Shown here piece after piece: positions 24,857-35,772 of a DNA stretch of 64,000 nucleotides. The stretch covers positions 1-64,000 of the forward strand of contig CAJNDS010002543.1 in NCBI GenBank assembly GCA_905221605.1, read 5' to 3'. Numbering within the stretch: the first letter of the stretch is position 1; the number at the start of each line of letters is the position of its first letter. The notes below the pieces were generated by a model. That model did not search any database, had not been told where the DNA came from, and saw only the letters and a program-made list of their open reading frames with translations. The translations under genes were made by a program, and so were the position numbers. This DNA comes from Symbiodinium natans. Taxonomy: Eukaryota > Sar > Dinophyceae > Suessiales > Symbiodiniaceae.

Positions 24857-27800
24857 GGTGGATGGGTGTGCTTGTGTGCTTGTGTGCTTGTGCGCTTGTG
24901 CGCTTGTGCGCTTGTGCGCTTGTGCGCTTGTGCGCTTGTGTGTGTGTGTGCGTTTGTTTTTGTGTTTTTTTGTGTGTTTGGGTGCACGTGGGTGCACGTG
25001 GGTGCGCGTGGGCGCGCGCACGTGCGCGCACGTGCGTCGGCCGCTGGGCTGGGTTGGTTCGGATACTTCTCCCTTGGTGTCAGAAGCCCAAGTCCGAAGC
25101 GTCCCCAAGCCCTAAACGCCAACCCCTCAACCCTAAACCCTAAACCCTAAATCCTAAACCCTAAACCCTAAACAGGTTGAACCGCAAGCTGAGAAAAACC
25201 CAAGCAGCAACTCTCCCCCAACCTGTCCTTGCCCATAAGGTCACCTGCGCACTTCACCTCGAAGCCTTCTCCCACCTTGGTTGAGTTTAGGGTTTAGGGT
25301 TTAGGGTTTAGGGTTTAGGGTTTAGGGTTTAGGGTTTAGGGTTTAGGGTTTAGGGTTTAGGGTTTAGGGTTTAGGGTTTAGGGTTTAGGGTTTAGGGTTT
25401 AGGGTTTAGGGTTTAGGGTTTAGGCTAAACCCTAAACCCTAAACCCTAACCCTAAACCCTAAACCCTAAACCCTAAACCCTAAACCCTAAACCCTAAACC
25501 CTAAACCCTAAACCCTAAACCCTAAACCCTAAACCCTAAACCCTAAACCCAATCCCAGGCGACTTGTTGTTTCCGGGTACTTGGTGAAGGAAGCTTCTTC
25601 CCTCAATCCTGCTTAGACAGTCGCAACAAGGAAAGGTTTTACCAGTCAGGAACAGTCACCATGGAGCTGTGAGCTCGATGGGCTGTACCGAAGGCGTCGT
25701 TGCAGTAGATGTCCGCAAGTTTCCTGCCCGGACCCAGGGTTAAAGTCTTCGGGTGCCAGGCATTGCTTGGCCTCAGCTTCTGCAGCACACTTTTCTCACC
25801 TCCCTTAGCCTGAAGCTGTGTTTTGCATACAACACATTTTATCACCCCAAACCCTAAACCCTAAACCCTAAACCCTAAACGAGACTTGCCCCAGTTCGGA
25901 GGGCGGCTTCAAGAGACGCAACGAGCTTACGAGCTTTGCGGAACACAATGACGTACTGATGTTGTTGGGATCTATAGGCTGGCTTTTTATAAGCAAATCC
26001 TGAGACATACACCCCCAAACTCCCCCCCAGGGTTTAGGGTTTAGGGTTTAGGGCTTAGGGTTTAGGGCAACCCCCCCTTGCCCCCAACTCAAGGGGAAGA
26101 TGTCCTGATGGATGCCCGGAAGGCAGCGACCTTCTCCTTGTCGGCCTTGATCTTGTTGCCCTGCAAACGCTAAGGGCTCAGGGGGATGTGCAAAAAAAAA
26201 CATTGCTTGGGCCTGGAATTCCAGTGACCCTGCAACCCGGAGATCATGTGCGAGGTAGTTTGGTCAATTCTGGAAGAAGGTTGTAAACATCTAGATTTAT
26301 TGAACTTGGTGCTCTGTTCTTGCAATCTCTGTGATCACTCACACACATCATGCATCATTGCAGTTTCTAGCCGGCAGCTAGACTCACGAGTTCGCAGCCC
26401 AAGCTTGCCATGGCTACTAATCCCAAGCCGGGTGCAACGAACCGCGGCTGGATGATCGCCAACTAACGCAAATCAGATGCGCTAGCAGGCACCAAGTTGT
26501 GCTTACCTTCGCAAGCCGGTTTGCGCAGCAAAGAATTGAAGTCAATGCGCAAGGTCTGAAGCACAAAAGTCAACTACGCGCTTGTCAGCATCTGCCCAGA
26601 AACTGCGGCTCCTGTTTCGACCCGCAAGCTTCCTTTGAAATGACTTTTGCCTTGCTAGTTGCTTTGCTGTCGTCACCCTGACCAAACTGCACATCCTTGC
26701 GTTGAGTGAATTTGGACTTGCTCCTTTTCCGCTCGGCCTTGGAAAATGTCTCTTTTTGTTTATTTTTGAGAACAAATGGAGACGCCAATGCTGCTTCGAT
26801 CGGCTCGGTTCTGAGGTAGTAGCAGAGCAAGATGACACACTTTTTAATCCATGCTTTTCTCTGGCTCATGGTTGGCTGTCTGAGCTGTTATTTGACAAGA
26901 ATGCCACGGCACTGTCTTTCTTGAGGGTGATGAGCTTCTTGCGTGCCCCACCCTAATTTTGCTGGTGAGGTCGTTTTGTCATCTTCTGCTTTTGCGTTGC
27001 AAATGTCCTACAGCCACCTTGAGTTCAACACTGCCCTGCCTTGGACAGGGCTCAAGCCAGTCAACGAAGGACGGACAAGTCCTACATCCGCATGGCCACC
27101 GTTGAATCCGAGCTTTCGTTCTCACAACTTATTCCAAACTCAATCGTGCATAAACCCTAAACCCTAAACCCGAAACCCTAAACCCAAAACCCTAAACCCA
27201 AACATGACTGCGCGCACGCACCGCGCTGCGCACACGCAAGAGAGTGCTCGGCATGGAACAAACTGAAGCCCACCTCGGGGTCAACTCCCTTGCCCTCCTC
27301 CTCGACATGAAACCGAAGGTTCCTGAATGTGGCACTTGCAGGTAGGTTTAGGGTTTAGGGTTTGGGGTTTATAGGGTTATAGGGTTATAGGCTTTAGGGT
27401 TTAGGGTTTCGGGTTTAGGGTTCAGAGCTAGTCTCGCCGGACGCCTCAAGCGAAGGCTGCTTTCCGCTTTGGGTCTTGTGCTAGCCAGGCAGTGTATCGG
27501 CAGACCAATCATCAGGAGCCATGCCCAAGACCCTCAAAGTGCCTTAAACTTTAAAGCCTAAACCCTAAACCCTAAACCCTAATTAAACCCTAAACCCTAA
27601 ACCCTAAACCCTAAACCCCAAACCCTAAACCCTAAACCCTAAACCCCCCCTGGTGCCCAAGCGGCTCGAGCAGGATGACGCTGCCAGCTGCGGGGTCTGC
27701 GCAGGTGGCCTCCACCTCGGCCCTGGGCTTCAAAGTTTCGTAGGGTTTTGGGGATGCTTAGGGTTTAGGGTTTAGGGTTTAGGGTTTAATTAGGGTTTAG

Positions 27801-29842
27801 GATCAGGGTTTGGGGTTTAGGGTTTAGGGTTTAGGGTTTAGGGTTTAGGGTTTAGGGTTTAGGGTTTTGGGGATGCCTAGGGCTTAGGCCTGTTTGGATT
27901 TAGGGGGGTTAACTCGTGTCCGTAGAGACTCTAAGAGACTCTCTGGGACTTCGGTGGCCTGGGAGGGCTTCATGGGCCTCATGCTGGGCTGGGTCTTGCG
28001 GGTTTAGGGTTTAGGGTTTAGGGTTTAGGGTTTAGGGTAATTGAGGTGTGTGGATCTGTGAATACTGATGCCAGCTTTCTTTTGAAGTGCAGGCTGGGGT
28101 TTTGATCCTGCAACTCCGCGAAGGAGCAACGAGGCAGACATGCTTCCGCACTCAGGTGCCCACCCGACGCAGTCAGTGCAGAAAGTGACCTCAGGCACAG
28201 CAAGCCCACATATCAGCACCTATCCCCGATCCTCTTCAGCAAGGCTACAGGGGATGGGAAGTGCTTTCTGAACAACAAGCAGCAAGCAGACTTGCTGTAC
28301 TCTTGAATACCTCAGAGCGGACTAACGCCTGAAAGTGTATTGCCAACCAGAGAAGCACAGTGCGTGCCCAATGTGCTGTGAGATCCGAAGAAATTAGCTA
28401 GTCTCGTCGGGTATGGGTCGCCATTTGCAAAGCTAGGCTTCACAGGATGTACGGCTGGAGGCGTCAACAGAACAAAGGGCCTTCCAGCCAGGAACACCCT
28501 CCCCATAGAGCTCTCTTCTTCGTTCTTCGGTGAGCCGACCAAGTCCCCGGAGCGGAAAGCTCAAGAGTCTTCATTCAGTCAAACCCTCTGACGACTAACG
28601 ACAAACGCCCAGAGGTTTTCATGTAAAGTCTCAACGCTCAGCAGGGTGTCACACTGAATCAAGAGAGGCTGCGTGTAACATGTACACCAAGAAAGCGATC
28701 AGCAACGAACCATCCAACAGATGCCCTGAGCCCACGGCTGGCTTACCAAGCTTTTCCTCCAAGATCTTGGCCACCGGCGCCAGGGAGTACTTGGAAACGA
28801 CCTGGGGGGGGCCCTAAGCCCTAAACCCTAAGCCCTAAACCCTAAAACCTAAACCCTGGCTGAGCTGTGACAACTGCGGCTAGCGGCAGCTCTCTGGCTG
28901 AAGTTGTCTGGACTTGCTTCCTCTCGAAACGGTGCCCCCAGCCCTCCCCAGATCTCCCCAGTGTGCCCTCAGCCCATCACGGAGCCATCGGGGCGGCCCA
29001 GATGCGAGGCCAGGACCACAGACTTGGCGCCCTTCTCCAGCACCTGTTTAGGGTTTAGGGTTTAGGGTTTGGGGTTTAGGGTTTAGGCTCTTTCTTGGCA
29101 GACTGGCGCTCCTTTGAACAGTGGGTGAGTTACTGCAGGCTGGCGGGTCTGTAGCTGGAAGTGTCTGGGGTGCAAAGCTATGAGGCTATCCTGGATATCC
29201 TCCTCAGCTCCAAGTCGCAGATACAGAGACCCTGCAAGGCCGGAAGCCCTCGAAAAGTCTGGGGTGTGCGGCCTTCTTGATGGTCGGCAGGGCCCCATCA
29301 ATGCGCTGAGTGTTCGTGATCTTGGTGGGGTCGGCCTTGTCCTGCGAGCTTTTGGCGCTTAGACCATGCTCACCAGGATTATTTTCTAGAACTTGGCGTG
29401 TGGAGCGATCTCTGAAACCTCGCCCTACTTCGGGCTGGGCGCTTTGAGGGCCACTCTGCCCAGGACCCTTGCTCTTGTATCGGTCAGCGCCGGCTCGCAC
29501 AGGCTTGGTCAAAGCACCAAACTCTGCTATCGCAGGTTTCCGAAATTAAACTTATATCTGTATGATGCAGTCCCCTTATATTGGCGTGCCCACACAGGAA
29601 CCATATTTTGGCACAACCCTGCTTTCACCCCCTAAACCCTAAACCCTAAACCCTAAACTCTAAACCCTAAACCCTAAACTCTAAAACCTAAACCCTAACC
29701 GTAAACGCTAACCCCTAAACCCTAAACCCTAAACCCCAAACCCTAAACCCTTAGGGCCATCCTGGGGCACGTTGAAGTCCACCCTCATGAAGACTCGCTT
29801 TCCAGCGACATCCACGTCGTTGATGCTGATCTTGGCGGGCAT
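17319..29842 (-). CDS. PGK: phosphoglycerate kinase, 21 placed exons (last tiny exon not found)
   Basis: PGK transfers phosphate between 1,3-bisphosphoglycerate and ADP in glycolysis. Exons, high to low: 29842-29762, 29341-29270, 29043-28981, 28801-28739, 28189-28164, 27722-27666, 27322-27274, 26160-26105, 25723-25660, 25275-25228, 24749-24678, 23904-23863, 23611-23518, 22761-22717, 22274-22203, 21886-21857, 20799-20750, 19459-19387, 18349-18294, 17950-17894, 17382-17319. All junctions keep phase and give 411 codons plus one base; the family has about 415-420. Motifs in order: [133 protein letters not shown]. The start MPAKISIND has no transit peptide, so a cytosolic enzyme is likely. Donors are 11 GC, 7 GT and 3 GA; all acceptors are AG. 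Confidence 0.97.
17612..17720. repeat. telomere-like (TTTAGGG)n array in a PGK intron
   Basis: About fifteen copies with one interruption, between the last two placed PGK exons. Confidence 0.95.
19961..20414. repeat. long purine (GA)n microsatellite in a PGK intron
   Basis: About 450 bp of GAGAGA with AGAAGAGAG and GACGAGA variants, on the plus strand. It produces long artefactual open frames of Arg/Glu or Leu/Ser. It sits between PGK exons 20799-20750 and 19459-19387. Confidence 0.95.
20901..21006. repeat. MITE-like palindromic short repeat, copy 4
   Basis: It runs from ggggctcacgatc to taatcgtaagcccccc, about 106 bp, with TACCCTATTGGGTCCTTATT and GGGGATCCTACTATTT inside. It lies in a PGK intron. 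Confidence 0.75.
22288..22357. repeat. MITE-like palindromic short repeat, copy 5 (internally deleted)
   Basis: About 70 bp, from agggtttccgaatt to tatcgtaaaccccc, lacking the GGGGATCC part. It begins about 14 bp upstream (minus-strand sense) of PGK exon 22274-22203. The same position is occupied in the second PGK copy. Confidence 0.75.
23961..24052. repeat. telomere-like (CCCTAAA)n array in a PGK intron
   Basis: About twelve copies with a short interruption (ttataaacccc). A 12-copy TTTAGGG array in the opposite orientation follows at 24173-24259, so the two face each other. Confidence 0.95.
24829..25034. repeat. GT-rich microsatellite with GTGCGCTT tandem units
   Basis: The run starts (TG)n, continues as GGGT and TGTGCTTGTGCGCTTG-type tandem units, and ends GCGCGTGGGCGCGC. 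It lies in a PGK intron and yields only artefactual open frames. Confidence 0.9.
25286..25550. repeat. inverted (head-to-head) telomere-like array
   Basis: About 139 bp of TTTAGGG units switch at 25421-25430 (taggctaaac) to about 126 bp of CCCTAAA units. The two arms form one of the longest perfect palindromes in the window. It sits in the PGK intron between exons 25723-25660 and 25275-25228. Confidence 0.95.
27557..27645. repeat. telomere-like (CCCTAAA)n array in a PGK intron
   Basis: About twelve copies with an aatta interruption, ending beside PGK exon 27722-27666. TTTAGGG arrays of opposite orientation lie at 27758-27870. Confidence 0.95.
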
Positions 29843-29880
29843 GGCGGCAGCTTTGGGAAGTAAACTAACACAGGCGTCTC

Positions 29881-29892
29881 TGAGCCAAAATG
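29881..29892 (-). promoter_or_regulatory. probable relict dinoflagellate spliced-leader sequence
   Basis: On the minus strand this reads CATTTTGGCTCA followed by GAG, 38 bp before the PGK start codon. The dinoflagellate spliced leader ends GCCATTTTGGCTCAAG, so 12 consecutive bases match at the place a leader would occupy in a mature mRNA. Relict leaders of this kind are known in dinoflagellate genomes and are read as marks of past mRNA recycling. A chance match is possible but unlikely so close to a start. Confidence 0.6.
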
Positions 29893-32609
29893 CTTGACAA
29901 TAAGTGGCGGATTGTAAGCACTTAGGGGCTGTAAGAGCGAAGTTCGCTGAGATGTTGTTGGGAAGGCTGCGTGTTGCCGCGCTGCTTGGCTTAGGGGTCT
30001 TCTTCTTGAGCCGGCTGCCTCTGTACGTACCTTGAGGAGCCTTTGGCTCTACATGCCCCCAGTCGCGAGACTCTTTACGCAGCTAGCACCGGCTGCCAGC
30101 TGCTGCGAAGGATTCAACCCGCGCAGTTCTCTTTGGCATCTTGACATGTTGAACATCTTGTCAACAGCCAATGCCGGTGTATGGACGGCTTTCAGAAGTC
30201 TTGACTGTTTTGGGCAAGGCGTTGCAGCATCGCAGGCTACCTTCGAAATCGCAGCTCCTCAAGAACCGTTTGTCAAGCCCCACCTGTCAAGCTCTTCGGG
30301 AATCCGCAAGCCGAAGCCCCGAACCGTGGGAGTGTCTGCGAGCCCTGTCACTGTCTCAGCCCTTTCTGACACGCCGCGGGGTCAAGGGTTCAATGTTCAG
30401 GGCCTAACTGCCTGTTGCATGCTGGTTGCAGAGTTCAGACTATTGGCCGGTAGTTGCGAATCTCGGCGGGGCGCTTGGGGACAAGGTTTCCATGGTACAC
30501 GAACAGCTACCTGGCAAGAGCGCCTTCCACTGCAATCTTACACAAGATCCAGCGACCTGTTTCTCAGCCGGTCAAGGCTTATATGTATATATATATATAT
30601 ATATATACATAGTTGAATTTCGAAACTGACAAGGCTCAGTTGAGTAGTTCACGTTAGTTAGGCTCTGTAGGGCCACGGAGCGCAGCAGCTTTTTTGCATC
30701 ACAGGTTCGTGGTGCTTCCGCTCTGCGGTCAAGAGTCTGCGGTCAATGTTTCTCTGAAAGCTTGCAAAGGCACAGGGATGCATGTAAGGCTTCTATCAGA
30801 AGTCTGTGCACCATGATGCTGGTCGAAGTGGTGCCCCTGGAAGCTTGCAAAGGAAGTCAAAGGCTGCAAGCGAAAAAGCCAAAAAACGATGGATGCTCGG
30901 ATGTCACGTACCTGCGAAACTACGCGAGGATTCTACGAGGTCGCACCCTCATATGACCCCTACATGGGCTTCAACCAGCATAGCGTTGGGCTACCGGCTT
31001 GCAGGGATCGTCACAGTCGCAACGTGCTGAGCTTGGGAGGCCAAACGATTACTCGTTGGGCTGAAAATCGTGGCTCCTCACTTGAGTGACGGTGGCAAGC
31101 CTGTGCTGATTCTGAAGCCCTAAGACGGCTTTAGGCCACAAACAACACCGTGAATCTTGCGGGCCCTAAAAGCCTCAAGCCCTCGGTATGGCTTGTGCTT
31201 GCGTAGGGTTGGGCCCGAGTCGTTCGTGTCGTTTCGGCGGCAGAGCTAGAGGCTGAAGAAGAGGGGCAAAGTCCCGTGTCCGCTACGTGGCAGCAAGAAG
31301 ACATGCAACAAGGCAACTTAAAGTACTACTCCCCGAAGGTCCCCCCCACTCCACTGGATGCCATCACATCTCAATGGATACGCGTTGCCATCAAGCTTCT
31401 CTGGCTCCTGCAAGCTCTCCTTTACACGGCCCAGGCCGAACCGAGTGTGCACTGTGCGGTAGGATCTGGTCTGCCCTACATGCCCAGCAACAAACCCGGA
31501 ACCCCTAAAGGACTCATGACTATGGGCCTGCGGCAGCAGCTCGCAATGCATCTACCTTATGAGATTTCAGATTCGGTAAGATCTCAGGGTGGTGGTGGTT
31601 CCGATAAGGCTCTTTGGTTTGGTTCATCTCGTTTATTGATATCCTCCATTGTTAGGGCGGGAGGGAGGGGTCTAACAAAGTCTTAAGCATTCAGCTATCT
31701 GGAGCCGACTGCCGGCTGCAGGCACAGCTAAGGGTTCCATAAGGATGCGATGCTACAAATCATGAGGTGACATGCTTAAGGTATGGGTGATGTTATGAAC
31801 TGAGGGACAATCAAAACATACAGGTAATCAGCTGCAAATATTTGTTCTACCTGGCCGGCACTGTCAGCAACGTTAATTTCAGTGTTGACGACCTTCAACA
31901 TGACATCAATTCGAGCATCTCGAGTCTGGCCGCTTTGCGCATGAAGAATGTCAAACGAAAGGGGCGAGATAGCGAGGACGAAAGAGCGAGCGAGAGCTTC
32001 AACAAACCAAATCGGCGCAGCGAAGCTCTATAAGCCGCCAACGCTCCCCTCAATTCTACAGCAATGTCTGGTTCCTGTCGGCTTTTAGAGATCTTCCGGT
32101 CCCTCCCGAAGGCCGAACGCAATGTATCTCCAAGCTGCTTCGCGTTCAGGGCTGCAACACCTGCACAAAGAATGGAATTGAAGCCGGGAAATCGCTGCTT
32201 CCCAGTATACGCAACCGGCATGACATTGCTACAAGCTTCTACTGCTGGCATTTGTCGGGCTTGATTGCCGGAAAGGGTTCATCGAGCGTCGTGAGGACGA
32301 GAGGCAACTGAGAATCTTCGAAGCAAAATCGGCTTAGCAGCTTCAAAGTGCAAAGGGAGGAGGAGTGGAAGCTGTTGGTCTTGTTGTAGCCCAAAGAGGC
32401 TCGCGAGGGGGCCACACTGCATAGGCTTCTAGGGCACCAGACTTTCGCTGATCTTGGAGAGAGTGGACCCCTAAACCCTAAACCCTAAACCCTAAACCCT
32501 AAACCCTAAACCCTAAACCCTAAACCCTAAACCCTAAACCCTAAACCCTAAACCCTAAACCCTAAACCCTAAACCTAAACCCTCCCGTGGGATACTCGGA
32601 AACTCGGGC
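29893..32609. other. non-coding stretch between the two PGK copies
   Basis: I found no convincing exon. The last exon of PGK copy 2 should be here on the minus strand but was not identified. The stretch includes a short (TA)n run at 30582-30607 and the telomere-like array at 32470-32583. Confidence 0.45.
32470..32583. repeat. telomere-like (CCCTAAA)n array beside PGK copy 2
   Basis: Sixteen copies, ending 27 bp before exon 32673-32610 of the second PGK copy. Confidence 0.95.
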
Positions 32610-34435
32610 CTGGCAGCTCTTTGCCCTCCAGGAGCTCAAGCGAGGCGCCCCCACCGGTGCTGCAGTGGGTGACCTGCTTCGGGGGGAGCCAGGGGGGGGG
32701 CTGTTGGGAGGGGGGGGGGGGGGAATATCGCGAAGTAGAGACTAAAGAATGTCCTCAAGCTGTTTTGGAGCAGCTCTAAGCCTGACCCGAAAATCCCCCC
32801 AAAACAAGTTTGCCCCCAAAATCTCAAAGACAACAACAGCACTCCACCCGCAAACGCTTGAACCTGAGCACCTTACCAGTATCTGATTCCCTGCCCACCT
32901 TGTCCTCGGTGCCATACTTTTTGCATGCGGTGGCGGTGTCACCACCGCCAATGACCTGGTTTTCGTCCGTGTTCGGTACAGGTACAAGTTCGGTATGTGG
33001 TGTTGTAACTACTCAACCAAGTAGTCAGGACATTACCAGTAACCTGTATACTATAGAAGGCAGACTGCAGCGAGCAGACCAATGCTAACAAGTCTTTCGT
33101 TCTGGTTCGCATGGTGCCATAGTCTTTTTTTATCTCCCAAAACCCTAGACAAACCGAAAAGGCAGAGGCCAGTTCATAGTTCTAACCGATAAGCAGCTTC
33201 ATTCCCACGGCCTCCTACGATGCAGACCCTAAACCCTAAACCCCATACTCATTGCCATGAACTTAGGACCTGGATGCACCCACAAGCATAAACATCCCCG
33301 TTGGCTCAGCCGAGTGGCAGTGATTACGCCTGCACCCGTCGCCTCGACCACGGCGTCCATGAGCTTCTTGGTGCCTTAGGGTTTCGGGTTTAGGGTTTAG
33401 AGTTTAGGGTTTAGGGTTTACGTACGAACTGAGAGAAACAGCTACGGGTAAACATCAGTGACCAATTCAGAGGCAGCAATGGCGTTTGCGCGATGCGTTG
33501 CAGGGCTTAAGCGCGAAGTGTTGCCAAGGCCACATTTTGGATCATCACCCCATGATCCTGAAACAGCTACTGAACACGACTCTCTGTTTTCAAGAGGCCA
33601 TTTGGTTACGACAACCATCAGTAGAGGCAGGTGTGAATTAACCTTTCAGGAAGCCTTGCCCTTCACCCAACAGTGTGTCCCTGCCCACTACTTGCTGATT
33701 GAGATTGTCAGGTTAACCTTTTTCTGAAGGCCACACGTGCTTCTACGAGAACTTCGGCAGGGATACCGATCTCGAACTTGGACATCTCGAACACGCCCAT
33801 CGGGCCGTTCCAGATGATGGTCTTGGACTCTGCCACAGCCTCAACTCTCGGATTTCAAGTTATTGCTTGGCTTTTGGGATCCGAGAGCTTGAAAGAGCAC
33901 CATCCTCATACGTCTGTCCAACTGTACCACTGTGCCACTGGAAGTGGCCTCAGTGAACGATGATCCCACTTCCCCCGACCGTAGCAGCTTGAGGCGTCTC
34001 TCTTCATGTTTGCATGCAAAGCAAGTTCACCATTCAAGAGCCACCACAGTAGACAATGTGTTGTTGGCTCTTGGCCAGAACGCCAGGAACCGCTAACCCT
34101 CATCCCGAGGCCCTACAAGTTTAACGCTTCTGGTAAGTTGATGAACCCGCCTACGTCCAGGCCTTGGCATTCAGCTCGATGGACTTGGGGCCACAATCAA
34201 GGCCCATGAAGCCTTGATGATTTGTACTGACAATGCTGGGAGCGCAGTGGAGATGGTCTAGACATGCTACACTCCGACCCGAAGCTGAAATCCCGCACCT
34301 CGCACACGAAAAAAGGCCGTGATACACTGGGGCTCACAGCTTTCAGGGCCTTCATTCGTGTGGACTTAGTTTCAACCCCATGTCGGTTGTTTTGATTGCT
34401 TTTCCTTTTGGTAGTGCCATTCTTGATATTTCTTG

Positions 34436-34437
<2 letters not shown>

Positions 34438-34515
<78 letters not shown>

Positions 34516-34622
34516 CTGCGGCTTCTGCGGCTGCTGCGGCTGCTGTGGCTGCTGCGGCTGCTGCGGCTGCTGCTGCGGCTGCTGCTGCGGCTTCTGTTGC
34601 TGCTGTCGCTGCTGTCGCTGTT
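34438..34622. repeat. (CTG)n microsatellite in an intron of PGK copy 2
   Basis: Twenty-five uninterrupted CTG units (34438-34512) are followed by about 110 bp of imperfect CTGCGG and CTGCTGTGG units. The resulting poly-Leu, poly-Ala, poly-Cys and poly-Gln frames are artefacts. Confidence 0.95.
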
Positions 34623-35675
34623 GATTCCGGTAGGTGTGCTTCTGTTCTCCACTGTGAGGCATGACGCAATATTGACATGTGAGCAGTGCGGGCACCTCTG
34701 GACTGTGAATTGCCCCATCACCTCTTTGACAGGTTTACGATGTGGTAAAGGATTGGTCAGGGGGCTGCTTAAGAGTACCAGATGAAGGGTGTTGTTAACT
34801 CCTGCAGTCTCAAAGCGTTCCTGCTGAGCATGTGCACCGCAACAGTTCGGCCCAAGCACCGTCCGGGATGCCCTCCTCCTTGGTCACACCTGCGAGTCAA
34901 ACGTCGTAGCTGCATTTACCCTTAGCTCCCGGAATGTGCAAACTTGCCACTATGCTTGTCTTGCTACTACGACTGGTTTCCTACTATTACTACTACGCTT
35001 ATTTCCCATACGCTTGCAGTCGAGAAGTCGACTTGCCAGATGCCGGAGCTCTAGACGTTCTCGCACACCCCAGTGAAGTACACTCACGAGGCTGGACCGG
35101 GAAACGCCGTACAAACCGAGAAGGTTGCCACTGTCGACCTCTGATGTCCAATAATGACGATTCGACCTCCGTGGGGATTCCTAACATGCCTGATGTGTTT
35201 TGAGACGCGACAACGAAGCGAGGAATCGAATGACTGGTTTCGAGCAAGGCGATGACTGACGCGCTGGGCACGTCAAAAGAGTTACCACTGAACCCAAGGT
35301 AGCATTTAACCGAGTTACAACCGATGAAACCAAAAGGCTAGACCTCGCCCCCGGCGAAAAAAAGTACGGCAGCTACATTGCATGCAGCAAAGTCCCTCAA
35401 GAATCAACTTCAAAAGCATCACCAACAAGTCGCCCCGTAGCACAACCCATCGCAACGCTTTTGGGGTAAGTATGCATACTACTGTGTACTGTTGTCATGA
35501 TCATGAAGCGCCGTCCGGAGAACTTGAGTCAGGGTTTGGGCTCGGCTCGTTCTAGGAATTAGTTCCTTTGGGTTTTCGAGGTCATCCGCCTTCCTTGATC
35601 TCTCCGTCCTCACCAAACTTGGACGAGCAGGTGAAGTCAACTGGCAGGATGATCTCCACTCCTGGACTAATATTT

Positions 35676-35772
35676 GGGGTTTCCGAAATTAGGGCTACCT
35701 CGTTGGGGTCCTTCTTGAAAGGGAATCCTGCGATTTGGGGGTCTTTCTTAGGGGTCCCTTATTAAAGTAATA
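35676..35772. repeat. MITE-like palindromic short repeat, copy 6
   Basis: It starts ggggtttccgaaatt, with GGGGTCC, GGGAATCCTGCGATTTGGG and GGGGTCCCTTATT inside. The right-hand inverted end is lost. It sits about 14 bp from exon 35661-35590, the same place as copy 5 beside the equivalent exon of PGK copy 1. Confidence 0.75.

Noticed and set aside
24829-25034. Regular GTGCGCTT units as a CRISPR-like array
   Set aside because: There are no unique spacers; it is a simple tandem microsatellite.
32460-32500. Possible last PGK exon of copy 2 reading GVHSLQDQRKSG after a TTTAG acceptor
   Set aside because: The acceptor is supplied by the telomere-like array and no equivalent exon is seen for copy 1.
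34352-34859. Poly-Ala, poly-Gln, poly-Leu and poly-Ser open frames
   Set aside because: They are produced by the (CTG)n tract in an intron of PGK copy 2.
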